Below, one piece after another: positions 1 through 8,802 of a stretch of 64,000 bases of DNA. The position numbers were made by a program, and so were the translations under genes. Position 1 is the stretch's first letter; every line of letters starts with the position of its first letter. A model generated the notes under the pieces. It did not search any database, had not been told where the DNA came from, and worked only from the letters and a program-made list of their open reading frames with translations. Origin of the DNA: Rikenellaceae bacterium (GTDB taxonomy: Bacteria > Bacteroidota > Bacteroidia > Bacteroidales > Rikenellaceae); assembly GCA_017935625.1 (NCBI GenBank), contig JAGBHC010000005.1, positions 62,001 to 126,000 of the forward strand, given 5' to 3'.

Positions 1-1034
1 CTCCGCGAGTTCTTCGCCAGGCTCGATGCGGTGGCCAGGATGTTGCGGCGGCCGTAGACGTCGAGGCTCTCTATCGAATCGAGCAGCGAAACGGCCGTGC
101 GCGGATACTCCTTGCGCAGGGAGTCGATTATCAGCGAGTGGTCCTCGCTGAATATGTGCGAGGTGAGCAGCGGCTCGTAGGACTTGACGGAGCGTTCGCT
201 GGCGGCTATGGACAGCGAGTCGATGCCGCGGTCGAGCTGCACGACGTTCTTGGTCTGGCTGTTGTTGAACAGGTCGCTGTCGGTGCGCTCGAAATCGAAG
301 CCCGACATGGGGATGGTCAGATTTTCCTCGCTGAAGATGTGGTGCCGCAGTTCGCTTTTGGCATACCAGTTGGTGTTGCGCGTCTCTTCGTACATTTCGC
401 CGTTGAAGAGCTTCACCAGCAGGAACTTGCGGTCGTCCGAGAGTCGGATGTAGCCCGACTCGGCCATGGTGGTGGTCATGTTACCGCTGCCGTCGCTCGT
501 GTCGTAAATCAGCACGCCGGTGAGCAGGCCGGTCTGGGGGTCCTGGTGGTCTATGCGGATGACCATGTCGTCCACTCCGTCGAAGAACATGCCGTCCTGG
601 AACTCGATGGTCTGTTTCTGGTGGCGGATGTCGTAGAGCAGGGCCTGGGACTTCTTGAACGAATAGGGTACGAAGTTGTTGGCCACGAAGAAGCTGCCCA
701 CCGAGATGAAGAACACCACGACGAGCATCGGCTGCAGGATGCGCGGCAGCGACATGCCGGAGGATTTCATGGCGAGCAGCTCGTAGTTCTCGCCCATGTT
801 TCCCATGGTCATGATGGCGGCGAAGAGCGTGGAGAGCGGCAGGCCGAGCGAAATCATGTTGGCCGAAGCGTAGAACATGAGTTCGAGGATGACGGTGAGC
901 CCGAGCCCCTTGCCCACCAGTTCGTCGATATATCGCCACAACACGTTCATCATCAGGACGAACATTACAATAAAGAATGTCAGTACCATGGGGCCCAGAT
1001 AGGACTTGAGTATGAACTTGTGTATGGTCTTCAT
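1..1034 (-). CDS. LptF/LptG (YjgP/YjgQ) family permease, 3' end cut by window edge
   Basis: About 344 codons are visible, reading from an ATG at 1034 to the left edge. The N-terminus starts MKTIHKFILKSYLGPMVLTF, a first transmembrane helix typical of LptF/LptG inner-membrane permeases of the lipopolysaccharide transport (LptBFGC) ABC exporter. Further hydrophobic segments follow near residues 50-75 and 95-125. Then comes a long periplasmic beta-jellyroll-like stretch with the family-typical order FQDGMFFDGVDDMVIRI. The last membrane segments lie outside the window. The start overlaps the stop of the upstream metal permease by ATGA (1031-1034), so the two are translationally coupled. Whether it is LptF or LptG cannot be settled from this fragment. 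Confidence 0.88.
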   Translation of the reverse strand, partial: MKTIHKFILKSYLGPMVLTFFIVMFVLMMNVLWRYIDELVGKGLGLTVILELMFYASANMISLGLPLSTLFAAIMTMGNMGENYELLAMKSSGMSLPRILQPMLVVVFFISVGSFFVANNFVPYSFKKSQALLYDIRHQKQTIEFQDGMFFDGVDDMVIRIDHQDPQTGLLTGVLIYDTSDGSGNMTTTMAESGYIRLSDDRKFLLVKLFNGEMYEETRNTNWYAKSELRHHIFSEENLTIPMSGFDFERTDSDLFNNSQTKNVVQLDRGIDSLSIAASERSVKSYEPLLTSHIFSEDHSLIIDSLRKEYPRTAVSLLDSIESLDVYGRRNILATASSLAKNSR

Positions 1035-1864
1035 CGGCGGCGCTTGTTCGAAATGCTACGCAAAGTTACTATTTTTACGATAATAAGCGTTATGGTGAGG
1101 ACAAATATTGTGGCCGCTCCGGCCGGAATGTTCATACGGTAGCTGAGTGCCAGACCGATGATGTTTCCGCACACGGCGGTGAGAGCCGACCAGCGCATGA
1201 TGGCGGCGAATCGTTTGCAGCGCGTATTGACGATGACGGCGGGCATGGTGAGCAGCGAGATGAGCATGACGATGCCCACGATGCGTATCGACAGCACGAT
1301 GGTGACGGCGGTCAGCACGGCCATTCCGTAGGAGAGGGCCTCGGTCGGAATGCCCTGGCTGCGGGCGAAGCCGCGGTCGAAGGCCACGTACATGATGCGG
1401 CGGGCGGCGAGTGCGAAGAGCGACACCACGACCAGGGTGAGCACGGCCAGCCAGCGTATGTCGGAATCGGTGACGGTCAGTATGTTTCCGAACAGGAAGC
1501 TCATCAGGTTGGGAGCGTATCCGGGAGTCATGTAGATGAAGATGATGCCCAGGGCCATTCCCACGGACCAGACGATGCCGATGGCCGAGTCTTCCCGCAT
1601 CTTTCCGCGTCCGCTCGCCCACTCGATGCCCAGGGCCGAGAGTACGGCGAAAACCAGGGCGCCCAGGGTCGGATTGAGCCCCAGGTAGTAGGCGATTCCG
1701 ATGCCGCCGAACGACGAATGGGTGATGCCGCCGCTCAGGAACACCAGACGCCGGCAAACGACGTAGGTTCCGACGATGCCGCAGGTGATTCCCGATAATA
1801 CGCATGCAATCAGTGCGTTGGTCAGAAACCGGTATTGGAGTATGTCGGTAATGAAATCCATCAT
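1031..1864 (-). CDS. Metal (Zn/Mn-type) ABC transporter permease, ZnuB/MntB family
   Basis: A 277-residue, almost entirely hydrophobic protein with about eight membrane helices. The conserved stretch GGITHSSFGGIGIAYYLG near residues 45-65 corresponds to the family motif that contacts the ATPase subunit. In known systems this subunit works with an ATPase and a periplasmic metal-binding lipoprotein; neither is next to it here. I chose ATG 1864 (MMDFITDILQYRF), or ATG 1861, because a TAnnTTTG promoter lies just upstream at 1888-1895. The longer open frame to 1930 would run through that promoter and into the divergent mtaB promoter. The 3' end overlaps the LptF/G-like gene by 4 nt. Metal specificity is inferred from the family only. 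Confidence 0.87.
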   Translation of the reverse strand: MMDFITDILQYRFLTNALIACVLSGITCGIVGTYVVCRRLVFLSGGITHSSFGGIGIAYYLGLNPTLGALVFAVLSALGIEWASGRGKMREDSAIGIVWSVGMALGIIFIYMTPGYAPNLMSFLFGNILTVTDSDIRWLAVLTLVVVSLFALAARRIMYVAFDRGFARSQGIPTEALSYGMAVLTAVTIVLSIRIVGIVMLISLLTMPAVIVNTRCKRFAAIMRWSALTAVCGNIIGLALSYRMNIPAGAATIFVLTITLIIVKIVTLRSISNKRRR

Positions 1865-1887
1865 TTCGTTTTGGCGTAAATAGGGTG

Positions 1888-1895
1888 CAAATTTA
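1888..1895 (-). promoter_or_regulatory. Bacteroidetes -7 element for the metal permease operon
   Basis: The minus strand reads TAAATTTG, matching the TAnnTTTG consensus, about 24 nt before ATG 1864. A clear -33 element was not found at the usual spacing. Confidence 0.5.
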
Positions 1896-1936
1896 CGCTT
1901 TTTATGGCAAGATTTCCTGTTCTGTGCCAAAATTTA

Positions 1937-1944
1937 TATCTTTG
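1937..1944 (+). promoter_or_regulatory. Bacteroidetes -7 element for mtaB
   Basis: TATCTTTG lies 23 nt before ATG 1967, the spacing expected for a Bacteroidetes sigma factor start followed by a short leader. It decides the mtaB start against the longer frame opening at 1904. With the minus-strand element at 1888-1895 it forms a divergent promoter region. Confidence 0.6.
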
Positions 1945-1966
1945 GCGCACTTTAGTCGAAAAACAA

Positions 1967-3274
1967 ATGAATAGTGGTCCAATGCGTCGTGTAAGTTTCC
2001 ATACGTTGGGGTGTAAGCTCAATTTCTCCGAGACCTCGGCTCTCGCCCGCGAATTCGAGGCCGGCGGTTTCTGCCGTGTGGCTTCGGGTGCCCCGGCCGA
2101 CATCTGCGTCATCAACAGCTGTTCGGTGACGGAACACGCCGACAAGAAGTGCCGCAATCTGATACGTCGTCTGCATCGTCTCAATCCCCGGGCGCTGATT
2201 GCCGTCACGGGCTGCTACGCACAGCTGCGGCCCGACGAGATTGCCGCCATCGAGGGGGTGGACCTCGTGCTGGGCAATAACGACAAGGGCGATTTGTTCA
2301 ACCGGGTGTCGGCATTGTCCGGCAAGGTGCCGCAGGCACTCGTATACAGCTGCGAAACCGAGGAGCTGACCCGTTTTTTCGCTTCGTTTTCGAGTGGCGA
2401 CAGAACTCGCGCTTTTCTTAAGGTGCAGGACGGATGCGACTATAAATGTGCCTATTGCACGATTCACTACGCTCGCGGAAGTAGCCGCAACGCCCCGATA
2501 GCCGTGTTGGTGGACGAAGCCCGCGAGATAGCGGCCGCAGGACAGAAGGAGATAGTGATTACGGGGGTCAATACGGGCGACTTCGGCCGTACCACGGGCG
2601 AACGCTTCATCGACCTGCTGCGGGCGCTCGACCGGGTGGAGGGCATCGAACGCTACCGCATCTCCTCCATCGAACCCAATCTGCTGACGGACGAAATCAT
2701 CGAGTTCTGCGCGAAGTCGTCCAAGTTCCAGCCCCACTTCCACATTCCGATACAGAGCGGTTCGGACCCCGTGCTGAAGCGGATGCGCCGCCGCTATACG
2801 ACCGCCATGTTCGCGGCCCGCATCGAAAAGGTGCGCGAATGGATGCCCGATGCCTTTATCGGCATAGATGTCATCGTCGGTTTTCCCGGCGAAACGGACG
2901 AGGATTTCGGGCGGACCCGTTCGTTCCTCGAGGAGCTGGCTCCGGCCTACCTCCACGTTTTTCCCTTTTCGGAACGTCCGGGCACTCCGGCGGTCGATTT
3001 TCCGGACAAGGTTCCGGCGCAGGTGGCGGCCGCACGTGCCGCGGAACTGGGCGAGCTGTGCCGCCGGCTCCACCGTTCGTTCTGCGAACGCCATCTCGGC
3101 ACCCGGGCCGAACTGTTGTTCGAGAGCAGCGTGAAGGGGGGCATGATGTTCGGATTTACGGGCAACTACATCAAGGTCAAAGCAAAGTACGACAGGACGA
3201 AAGTCAATGTCATCTCGACCGTCGAATTGAATGAAGTGGACGAACATTGCGACGTTTCGGCTACCGTGCTGTAA
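1967..3274 (+). CDS. mtaB: tRNA (N6-threonylcarbamoyladenosine(37)-C2)-methylthiotransferase MtaB
   Basis: A 435-residue radical-SAM methylthiotransferase that converts t6A37 to ms2t6A in ANN-decoding tRNAs. The N-terminal UPF0004 domain opens with VSFHTLGCKLNFSE and supplies the auxiliary 4Fe-4S cysteines C16, C52 and C83. The radical-SAM cluster motif CDYKCAYC gives C157, C161 and C164. A TRAM-like C-terminal part follows. The HTLGCKLN signature and the length separate it from MiaB and RimO. ATG 1967 is favoured by the promoter at 1937-1944; ATG 1982 (MRRVSF) is the alternative. It stands alone, divergent from the metal permease. Confidence 0.95.
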   Translation: MNSGPMRRVSFHTLGCKLNFSETSALAREFEAGGFCRVASGAPADICVINSCSVTEHADKKCRNLIRRLHRLNPRALIAVTGCYAQLRPDEIAAIEGVDLVLGNNDKGDLFNRVSALSGKVPQALVYSCETEELTRFFASFSSGDRTRAFLKVQDGCDYKCAYCTIHYARGSSRNAPIAVLVDEAREIAAAGQKEIVITGVNTGDFGRTTGERFIDLLRALDRVEGIERYRISSIEPNLLTDEIIEFCAKSSKFQPHFHIPIQSGSDPVLKRMRRRYTTAMFAARIEKVREWMPDAFIGIDVIVGFPGETDEDFGRTRSFLEELAPAYLHVFPFSERPGTPAVDFPDKVPAQVAAARAAELGELCRRLHRSFCERHLGTRAELLFESSVKGGMMFGFTGNYIKVKAKYDRTKVNVISTVELNEVDEHCDVSATVL

Positions 3275-3366
3275 GCCTGGGTCCGCTCCGCAGCCAATCG
3301 CCCCACTCTTCCGTGTCTTCTTTTGTTTTTCCGGGCATTCGTGTTCCCGTCGGTCTGCGTGTCTCG

Positions 3367-3518
3367 GGCTTCGCCTTGGATACTCCATAGATACTCCCGC
3401 CCGGCAAAATGCGAACGAGATTGTTTTAGCCCTCGCTTATTCGTCCTCTTTGGCTTCGCCTTAGATACTCTCGCTCGGCAAAATGCAAACAAGTTTGCTT
3501 TTGCACTCGCTTATTCGT
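3367..3518 (+). repeat. Imperfect tandem repeat leading into a promoter
   Basis: Two copies, 3367-3444 and 3452-3518. Both run from GGCTTCGCCTT through GATACTC and CGGCAAAATGC to CTCGCTTATTCGT. The first copy carries an extra CATAGATACTC insertion and several substitutions. Only the second copy continues into an intact -7 element (TATCTTTG); the first has TCCTCTTTG at the matching position. The GCAAACaagTTTGC part of copy 2 is a small inverted repeat. Confidence 0.8.
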
Positions 3519-3525
3519 ATCTTTG
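3494..3525 (+). promoter_or_regulatory. Promoter of the trkH operon
   Basis: TTTG at 3494-3497 and TATCTTTG at 3518-3525 are 20 bp apart, a good Bacteroidetes -33/-7 pair. Transcription would begin near 3532, about 18 nt before ATG 3550. Confidence 0.65.
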
Positions 3526-3549
3526 TAGGTCGATTAAGATTTGCATGCG

Positions 3550-4305
3550 ATGGGAATACGTAAAAAGATAACGACGGGCTTTCTGACGCTGGAGTTCCTG
3601 CTGGTGTTCGCCGGCCTGGTCTCGCTGTTCGAATTGAGCCGCCTGAGCCGCAATACGCAGAACGTGTTGGATGCCAGCACCCGGAATATGACACTTTCCG
3701 TGCAGATGCTCAATGCGCTGCAGGACCAGAATACGGCGTTGCTTGGCATGGTGGCTTCGGGGCGCGGGTCGGTCGATTCGCTCTATCTGGACGGCCGCCG
3801 GCGTTTCGACAAGGCGTTGTCCGAGGCCACGGTTACGGTTCGTGACCTGACCGAGCTCGACGCGGTTTACTCCGCGCGGGAGACCTATTACCGGCTGACC
3901 GACGACTATTTCTACGGCAAGGGGCGTCTCAAGGCCACTCCGCAATGGTTCTCCGACATTTACGAAAATGCCTATCGCGAACTCACCACATCGGTCAAGG
4001 AGTATATGGCCTCGTCCCAGAATTCGCTGGTGATGCGTGCCTCCCGGCTGGAGGATTCGGCTTACAGGGCCATAACACCGAGTCTCATTTCCTTGTTCGT
4101 GGTCGTATTGATTGTGATGGTATTTTTCTATATGATAGACCATTACTATATTTCACCCACACTGAAAATCAACCAGGGGCTGAATGGATACATCGCCTCG
4201 CGGCTTCCCTTCAAGGTCGATACCGAGTTGCATGACGAGATACGGGTGCTGAAGGAAAACATCGATAAAATCCTGGTCCTGCTCAAAGGGAAAAGGAGTG
4301 AATAG
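3550..4305 (+). CDS. Two-helix membrane sensor-like protein without kinase domain
   Basis: A 251-residue protein that I cannot assign to a named family. Transmembrane helix 1 (about residues 9-29) starts after MGIRKKITTG. An extracytoplasmic region of about 145 residues follows, rich in helix formers and resembling the four-helix-bundle sensor domains of histidine kinases and chemoreceptors. Transmembrane helix 2 lies at about 177-196 (PSLISLFVVVLIVMVFFYMI). A 55-residue cytoplasmic tail then looks like HAMP plus coiled coil and stops where a kinase would begin. ATG 3550 is preferred over the upstream TTG at 3541. The trkH start is 15 nt downstream, so a regulatory or accessory role in potassium uptake is possible but unproven. 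Confidence 0.8.
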   Translation: MGIRKKITTGFLTLEFLLVFAGLVSLFELSRLSRNTQNVLDASTRNMTLSVQMLNALQDQNTALLGMVASGRGSVDSLYLDGRRRFDKALSEATVTVRDLTELDAVYSARETYYRLTDDYFYGKGRLKATPQWFSDIYENAYRELTTSVKEYMASSQNSLVMRASRLEDSAYRAITPSLISLFVVVLIVMVFFYMIDHYYISPTLKINQGLNGYIASRLPFKVDTELHDEIRVLKENIDKILVLLKGKRSE

Positions 4306-4320
4306 AAAGCGGAACGGACG

Positions 4321-5766
4321 ATGAGATTCAATGTTATTTTGCGATACGTGGGAGTCGTCACACTGCTCAATGCGGTGTGTATGTTCGTCTCTGCGTTCGT
4401 GTCGCTGCTGAGCCGGGTCGATTCGGCTTTCTATCCCCTGCTGCTCTCCGGACTGCTCACCGCCGCACTCGGAGCCTTCCCGCTGATATTCGTGGAGAAG
4501 AGCGTGCAAATCAGCAACAAGGAGGGGTATATGATTGTGGTCGGGTCGTGGCTCATGGCCTGTGTCGTGGGTATGTTCCCCTACATGATGTGGGGCGGCG
4601 AGTTCGATGTGGCGAACGCCTGGTTCGAGAGCGTTTCGGGATTCACCACCACCGGTGCCACGATTCTCAGTGACGTGGAGTCGCTTCCCCGCGGACTGCT
4701 TTTCTGGCGGGCCTCCACCCACCTGCTGGGCGGTGTGGGCGTCGTGATGTTCGCGCTGGTCATCATGCCCTCGCTGGGCAAGACGAAGATGCTGCTTACC
4801 AACGTGGAGCTCTCTTCGCTGGCGAAAGACAACTATCGCTACCAGACCCAGAAGATAGTGCGGATACTGCTGTTCGTATACATAGGTATGAATGTGGCGG
4901 AGACTTTCCTGCTGAAGATTGCCGGCATGACCTGGTTCGATGCCATCACCCACTCGTTCTCGACCATCGCGACCGGCGGTTTCAGCACCAAGAATATGAG
5001 TGTGGCCTATTTCGACAGCGGATGGATTGAGCTGATAATCGGATTCTTCATGTTCATGGCCAGCATTCACCTCGGGTTGATTTACGCCACGATTGTCGGC
5101 AAGTCGAACAACCTGTTCCGCAGCGAGGTGGTGCGTTATTACACGGTCTCTCTGCTGGTCGGCGCGGTGGCCATTGCGCTGAGCAATCTGTCGGCCGGCA
5201 TGTACCAGTCGGTGGGCCAGGCCCTGAGGACCTCGCTGTTCCAGGTGCTTTCCATCGCTTCGACCACCGGTTTCGCCACGGCCGACACCAATCTGTGGAC
5301 TCCGTTTTCGGTGGCGATTCTGCTCTTCTTCATGGTGCAGTGCGGATGTGCGGGTTCTACCAGCGGCGGTGTGAAGTGCGACCGTATTCTTCTCAGTTTC
5401 AAAGTATTCGTGGCGCGTCTGCGCCGGCAGCAACACCCCAATGCGGTGATTCGAATCAAGATGGACAATATCGCCCAGGACCAGGGCAGCATCGAGTTCG
5501 TGATGCTGTTCATCGTGGCCTATCTGTCGCTGTTGTTCGTGGCCTTGATAATCAATACGATGTGCGGACTCGATTTGGTGACGGGCTTTTCGGCGGCCGC
5601 CACTTCGATAGGGTGCGTGGGTCCCGGTTTCGGTGAAATCGGGTCGCTGGACAACTTCGGCACCATGCCGTTGGCCGTGAAGATAACTTCCCCGGTATTC
5701 ATGTTGCTGGGACGTCTCGAAATTTTCGGACTGCTGCAGCTGTTCCTAATCAAATGGTGGAGATGA
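4321..5766 (+). CDS. trkH: TrkH/KtrB family potassium uptake protein
   Basis: A 481-residue integral membrane K+ translocator of the TrkH/KtrB superfamily. The four selectivity-filter P-loops are visible in order: GFTTTGATIL, ATGGFSTK, STTGFATAD and IGCVGPGFG. Each keeps the key glycine, and hydrophobic helix pairs lie between them. In known systems the membrane subunit pairs with a cytoplasmic RCK ring (TrkA/KtrA). No trkA lies in this window, so the gating subunit is elsewhere or the neighbours take part. It sits between the sensor-like gene (15 nt gap) and the coiled-coil gene, which overlaps its stop codon, giving a three-gene operon. Confidence 0.94.
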   Translation: MRFNVILRYVGVVTLLNAVCMFVSAFVSLLSRVDSAFYPLLLSGLLTAALGAFPLIFVEKSVQISNKEGYMIVVGSWLMACVVGMFPYMMWGGEFDVANAWFESVSGFTTTGATILSDVESLPRGLLFWRASTHLLGGVGVVMFALVIMPSLGKTKMLLTNVELSSLAKDNYRYQTQKIVRILLFVYIGMNVAETFLLKIAGMTWFDAITHSFSTIATGGFSTKNMSVAYFDSGWIELIIGFFMFMASIHLGLIYATIVGKSNNLFRSEVVRYYTVSLLVGAVAIALSNLSAGMYQSVGQALRTSLFQVLSIASTTGFATADTNLWTPFSVAILLFFMVQCGCAGSTSGGVKCDRILLSFKVFVARLRRQQHPNAVIRIKMDNIAQDQGSIEFVMLFIVAYLSLLFVALIINTMCGLDLVTGFSAAATSIGCVGPGFGEIGSLDNFGTMPLAVKITSPVFMLLGRLEIFGLLQLFLIKWWR

Positions 5767-7061
5767 TGCGTATTATCTGTCCCATAGTCAAGGCTCTATT
5801 CCGGTGGGTTTGCGTTCTTCCGCTGTTCTCGGCGGTTTCACCTGCCGGAGCCCAGACGCTCGAGCAGACCCTTGCGCTGCACAGCGGGGAGTACGACTCC
5901 CTGATTCGACGTCAGGAGGTTTTGCGGCTGCGGGCCGATTCGCTCGGTCGCGTCGAAATGATGCTGCGGGACAGCATAGCGCTTCGCCCCGACCAGCGGA
6001 ACCGGTTGGGACTCAAATTGCTCGATACGGAAGCCGAATTGTTCGACGTGCGCAATCGTGCCGGCATCATCGGCGGACAGATTAACAACATCGAACTGGA
6101 GTGGGTGGCGACCAACCTGAACTCCGTGGCCTGGGACCGGCAGCAGCTGTCGGTGATTCTGGCGAATCTGAAGGATGTGCCCAATCTGATTTACAACTCC
6201 TATTTCGCGCGTCACCTCTCCCCTGCCGACTACACGACGCTGGTCGAGGCGCAGCGCCGGGAGAGCGAGGTGGACGGCCATCTGAGCGAGTTCCTCTCCA
6301 ACTACCGCAGCATCGACCGGGGTGTGAGGAGCTATCTGAGCGAGACGGACCGGCCGGCGGCCGACTCCATGTACGCTTCGCTGCTGGCGCTCAGCGTTCG
6401 GAACGTGGAGCTGGCCGACTCGATTTACGGCAAGTGGAAGAGTCTGGTCCTGACGAAGATGATGATATACGACAAACTCTTCGATACGATTACGGGGTGC
6501 GACACCTCGCGGCGTCTGCGTCCGGTGGTGGTGCCCGAGGTGCCGGTTCCCGGTTACTATGCCTCGGAGATTGTCAGCGCCTATGCGGGACAGAAGCAGA
6601 CCTTGCTCTACAACGAGCGGCTGCTGGCCGAGAGTCTGGGCTACGTCACCACGGTCGATTCGCTGGCGGGGGTCTACATGCGCATCGACGACACCGATTA
6701 CAACACCTCGATAATCGACATCCGTGAAAAGAGCTTCATCCGTTACGAGGGGATTCTGTTCTCTTCGCCGGTGAAGTACACGCGCCGCCGGCCGATTCCC
6801 GACTGGCCGGAGTTCTCGCGGGGAACCGTATACACGCTGGTTCTCGGCACCTTTGCCGGGGAGCAGAAACCGTCGCTTTTCAAAGATATCTATCCCCTCT
6901 ATCACCGGGTCGATTCCGACGGAACCCACTTCTATTATGCGGGAACCATCGAGGAGCTGCAGACGGCCAAGTCCGCGGTCGAGCGGCTCGTGACCATGGG
7001 CTACGACCCGCAGCTGGTGATGTGGCACAACGGGCGGAGCCGGGTGCTCGACCGGCGCTGA
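5763..7061 (+). CDS. Exported coiled-coil protein with SPOR-like C-terminus, trkH operon
   Basis: A 432-residue protein. The N-terminus MMRIICPIVKALFRWVCVLP and following residues to SPAGAQ form a signal peptide. A mostly helical, coiled-coil-prone region follows (about 30-240). The last 85 residues (from TVYTLVLGTFAGEQ) have the beta-alpha-beta pattern and the tail AKSAVERLVTMGYD of SPOR-type peptidoglycan-binding modules. ATG 5763 gives an ATGA overlap with the trkH stop; ATG 5754 is in the same frame but would make a longer overlap. The function is unknown. Export and the SPOR-like end suggest an envelope role, perhaps linked to turgor or potassium. A C-terminal SPOR assignment by eye is tentative. 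Confidence 0.8.
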   Translation: MMRIICPIVKALFRWVCVLPLFSAVSPAGAQTLEQTLALHSGEYDSLIRRQEVLRLRADSLGRVEMMLRDSIALRPDQRNRLGLKLLDTEAELFDVRNRAGIIGGQINNIELEWVATNLNSVAWDRQQLSVILANLKDVPNLIYNSYFARHLSPADYTTLVEAQRRESEVDGHLSEFLSNYRSIDRGVRSYLSETDRPAADSMYASLLALSVRNVELADSIYGKWKSLVLTKMMIYDKLFDTITGCDTSRRLRPVVVPEVPVPGYYASEIVSAYAGQKQTLLYNERLLAESLGYVTTVDSLAGVYMRIDDTDYNTSIIDIREKSFIRYEGILFSSPVKYTRRRPIPDWPEFSRGTVYTLVLGTFAGEQKPSLFKDIYPLYHRVDSDGTHFYYAGTIEELQTAKSAVERLVTMGYDPQLVMWHNGRSRVLDRR

Positions 7062-7124
7062 TGCGTGCGTCGGGTTCTGTGGCCGGATAAAAACGGTCGT
7101 AGGGGCTTTTTTGTGGTTCGGTTT

Positions 7125-7156
7125 TTTGGTTTTCCGGACGAAAAGAGGTATCTTTA
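7125..7156 (+). promoter_or_regulatory. Promoter of the nfeD-floA operon
   Basis: TTTG at 7125-7128 and TATCTTTA at 7149-7156, 20 bp apart, resemble the -33/-7 consensus with one mismatch in the last base. The start codon is 28 nt further on. Confidence 0.5.
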
Positions 7157-7184
7157 CACAAGTAAAACTCAATTGTGCATTATC

Positions 7185-7652
7185 ATGATGTGGTTAATTC
7201 TCCTGCTCATAGTGGTCGGTCTGTTTTTGCTGGTGACCGAAGTGGTGTTGCTGCCGGGCATTACGGTGGCGGGTGTCGGTGCGTTTCTCTCGTGCGGCGG
7301 AGCCGTATGGCTGGCTTTCGACCGATACGGTACGGCGGCGGGCATCGCGACCGTCGTGGCCGTGTCGGTGCTGGCGCTCATTGCGTTGGCCGTTTCGCTC
7401 AAAACCAAGACCTGGCAGCGTTTCTCCCTCAAGCAGGAGATAGACGGTGTCTCCCAGCCCGATGTGAGCCGTCTGGTCAAGGTCGGCGACTGCGGAGTGA
7501 CTCTCACCCGTCTGGCCCCCATGGGCAAGGTGGTCATCGACGGACAGAGCTACGAGGCCAAGTCCATCGACAGCTACATCGACCCGAAGACCGACGTGAC
7601 GGTCACCGGATTCGAGAATTTCAGCCTTATCGTGAAACCAAATAAAAAATAG
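7185..7652 (+). CDS. NfeD-like membrane protein with OB-fold domain
   Basis: A 155-residue short-type NfeD protein. Hydrophobic helices span about residues 2-30 and 35-80. The C-terminal soluble part (from about 100) carries the NfeD OB-fold signature GDCGVTLTRLAPMGKVVIDG followed by YEAKS. Such proteins are regularly encoded beside SPFH/flotillin proteins and are thought to act with them in membrane microdomains. ATG 7185 (or 7188) is chosen because it directly precedes the first helix and follows the promoter; the open frame extends upstream to 7065 without family similarity. The floA start is 9 nt downstream of its stop. Confidence 0.88.
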   Translation: MMWLILLLIVVGLFLLVTEVVLLPGITVAGVGAFLSCGGAVWLAFDRYGTAAGIATVVAVSVLALIALAVSLKTKTWQRFSLKQEIDGVSQPDVSRLVKVGDCGVTLTRLAPMGKVVIDGQSYEAKSIDSYIDPKTDVTVTGFENFSLIVKPNKK

Positions 7653-7661
7653 AGATAGACA

Positions 7662-8630
7662 ATGGAAGGAATGGCGTTAGTGGCTTTGATAGCCTTTGTA
7701 TCCATCGTAGTGCTGTGGATACTCTTTTATTTCGTGCCGGTGGGCCTGTGGTTTTCGGCATTGGTGTCGAACGTGCGAATCAGCCTGTTGCAGTTGATTC
7801 TGATGCGCTGGCGCAAGGTGCCGCCCGCAACCATCGTGTCGTCGATGATTGAGGGTACCAAGGCGGGTCTTACGCTCAACCCCAACGAACTGGAAGCCCA
7901 CTATCTGGCCGGTGGCAATGTGACCAACGTGGTTCACGCGCTAGTGTCGGCCCAGAAAGCCAGCATCATGCTCGACTTCAAGATGGCCACGGCCATCGAC
8001 CTCGCGGGCCGCGACGTGTTCGAGGCGGTGCAGATGTCGGTGAATCCCAAGGTCATCAACACTCCTCCCGTGGCAGCGGTGGCCAAAGACGGCATCCAGC
8101 TCATCGCCAAGGCGCGTGTGACCGTGCGTGCCAACATCAAGCAGTTGGTGGGCGGTGCCGGCGAAGAGACCGTGCTGGCCCGTGTCGGCGAGGGCATCGT
8201 GTCGTCGATTGGTTCGGCCGAAACGCATAAAATCGTGCTGGAGAACCCCGACTCCATCTCGCGCGTGGTGCTCGAGAAGGGACTCGATGCGGGTACGGCT
8301 TTCGAGATTCTGTCGATTGACATCGCCGATATCGACGTGGGCAAGAACATCGGTGCCGAGCTGCAGATGGACCAGGCCAACGCCGACAAGAATATCGCGC
8401 AGGCGAAGGCCGAGGAGCGGCGGGCCATGGCCGTGGCGCTCGAACAGGAGAACAAGGCCAAGGCGCAGGATGCCCGTGCGAAGGTGATTCTGGCCGAGGC
8501 GGAGATTCCCCGCGCCATTGCCGATGCGTTCCGCAGCGGAAACCTGGGGGTGATGGACTACTATAAGTTGCAGAACATCCAGGCCGACACCACCATGCGT
8601 GAGAATATCGTCAAGGGCGACAAGAAGTAA
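7662..8630 (+). CDS. floA: Flotillin-like protein FloA
   Basis: A 322-residue SPFH-domain membrane scaffold protein. An N-terminal hydrophobic hairpin (residues 5-50) anchors it to the inner face of the membrane. The FloA-specific motifs [41 protein letters not shown] and the Ala/Glu-rich helical tail ([19 protein letters not shown]) follow. FloA-type flotillins organise functional membrane microdomains. It follows the NfeD-like gene by 9 nt, the conserved partner arrangement. A strong hairpin terminator lies at 8749-8781. Confidence 0.95.
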   Translation: MEGMALVALIAFVSIVVLWILFYFVPVGLWFSALVSNVRISLLQLILMRWRKVPPATIVSSMIEGTKAGLTLNPNELEAHYLAGGNVTNVVHALVSAQKASIMLDFKMATAIDLAGRDVFEAVQMSVNPKVINTPPVAAVAKDGIQLIAKARVTVRANIKQLVGGAGEETVLARVGEGIVSSIGSAETHKIVLENPDSISRVVLEKGLDAGTAFEILSIDIADIDVGKNIGAELQMDQANADKNIAQAKAEERRAMAVALEQENKAKAQDARAKVILAEAEIPRAIADAFRSGNLGVMDYYKLQNIQADTTMRENIVKGDKK

Positions 8631-8748
8631 TCCCCTCTTTCCTCCTGACGGCGAGCGGTGTGTGAATCCTGTCGTCGGGGTGAAGACAGCCCGGAATCGC
8701 CGAGCGATTCCTATTGGGGACGGCGGTTTTCGCCGGAGTGAGTCATGG

Positions 8749-8781
8749 GACGGCCTCTTTTCGGAGCGGCCGTCTTTTTTT
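8749..8781 (+). terminator. Rho-independent terminator after floA
   Basis: Perfect 7-bp stem GACGGCC / GGCCGTC with a 12-nt loop, followed by a run of seven T. It separates the nfeD-floA operon from the GH127 gene that starts 22 nt later. Confidence 0.85.
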
Positions 8782-8802
8782 GATAATTCATACGTGATAG
8801 GC

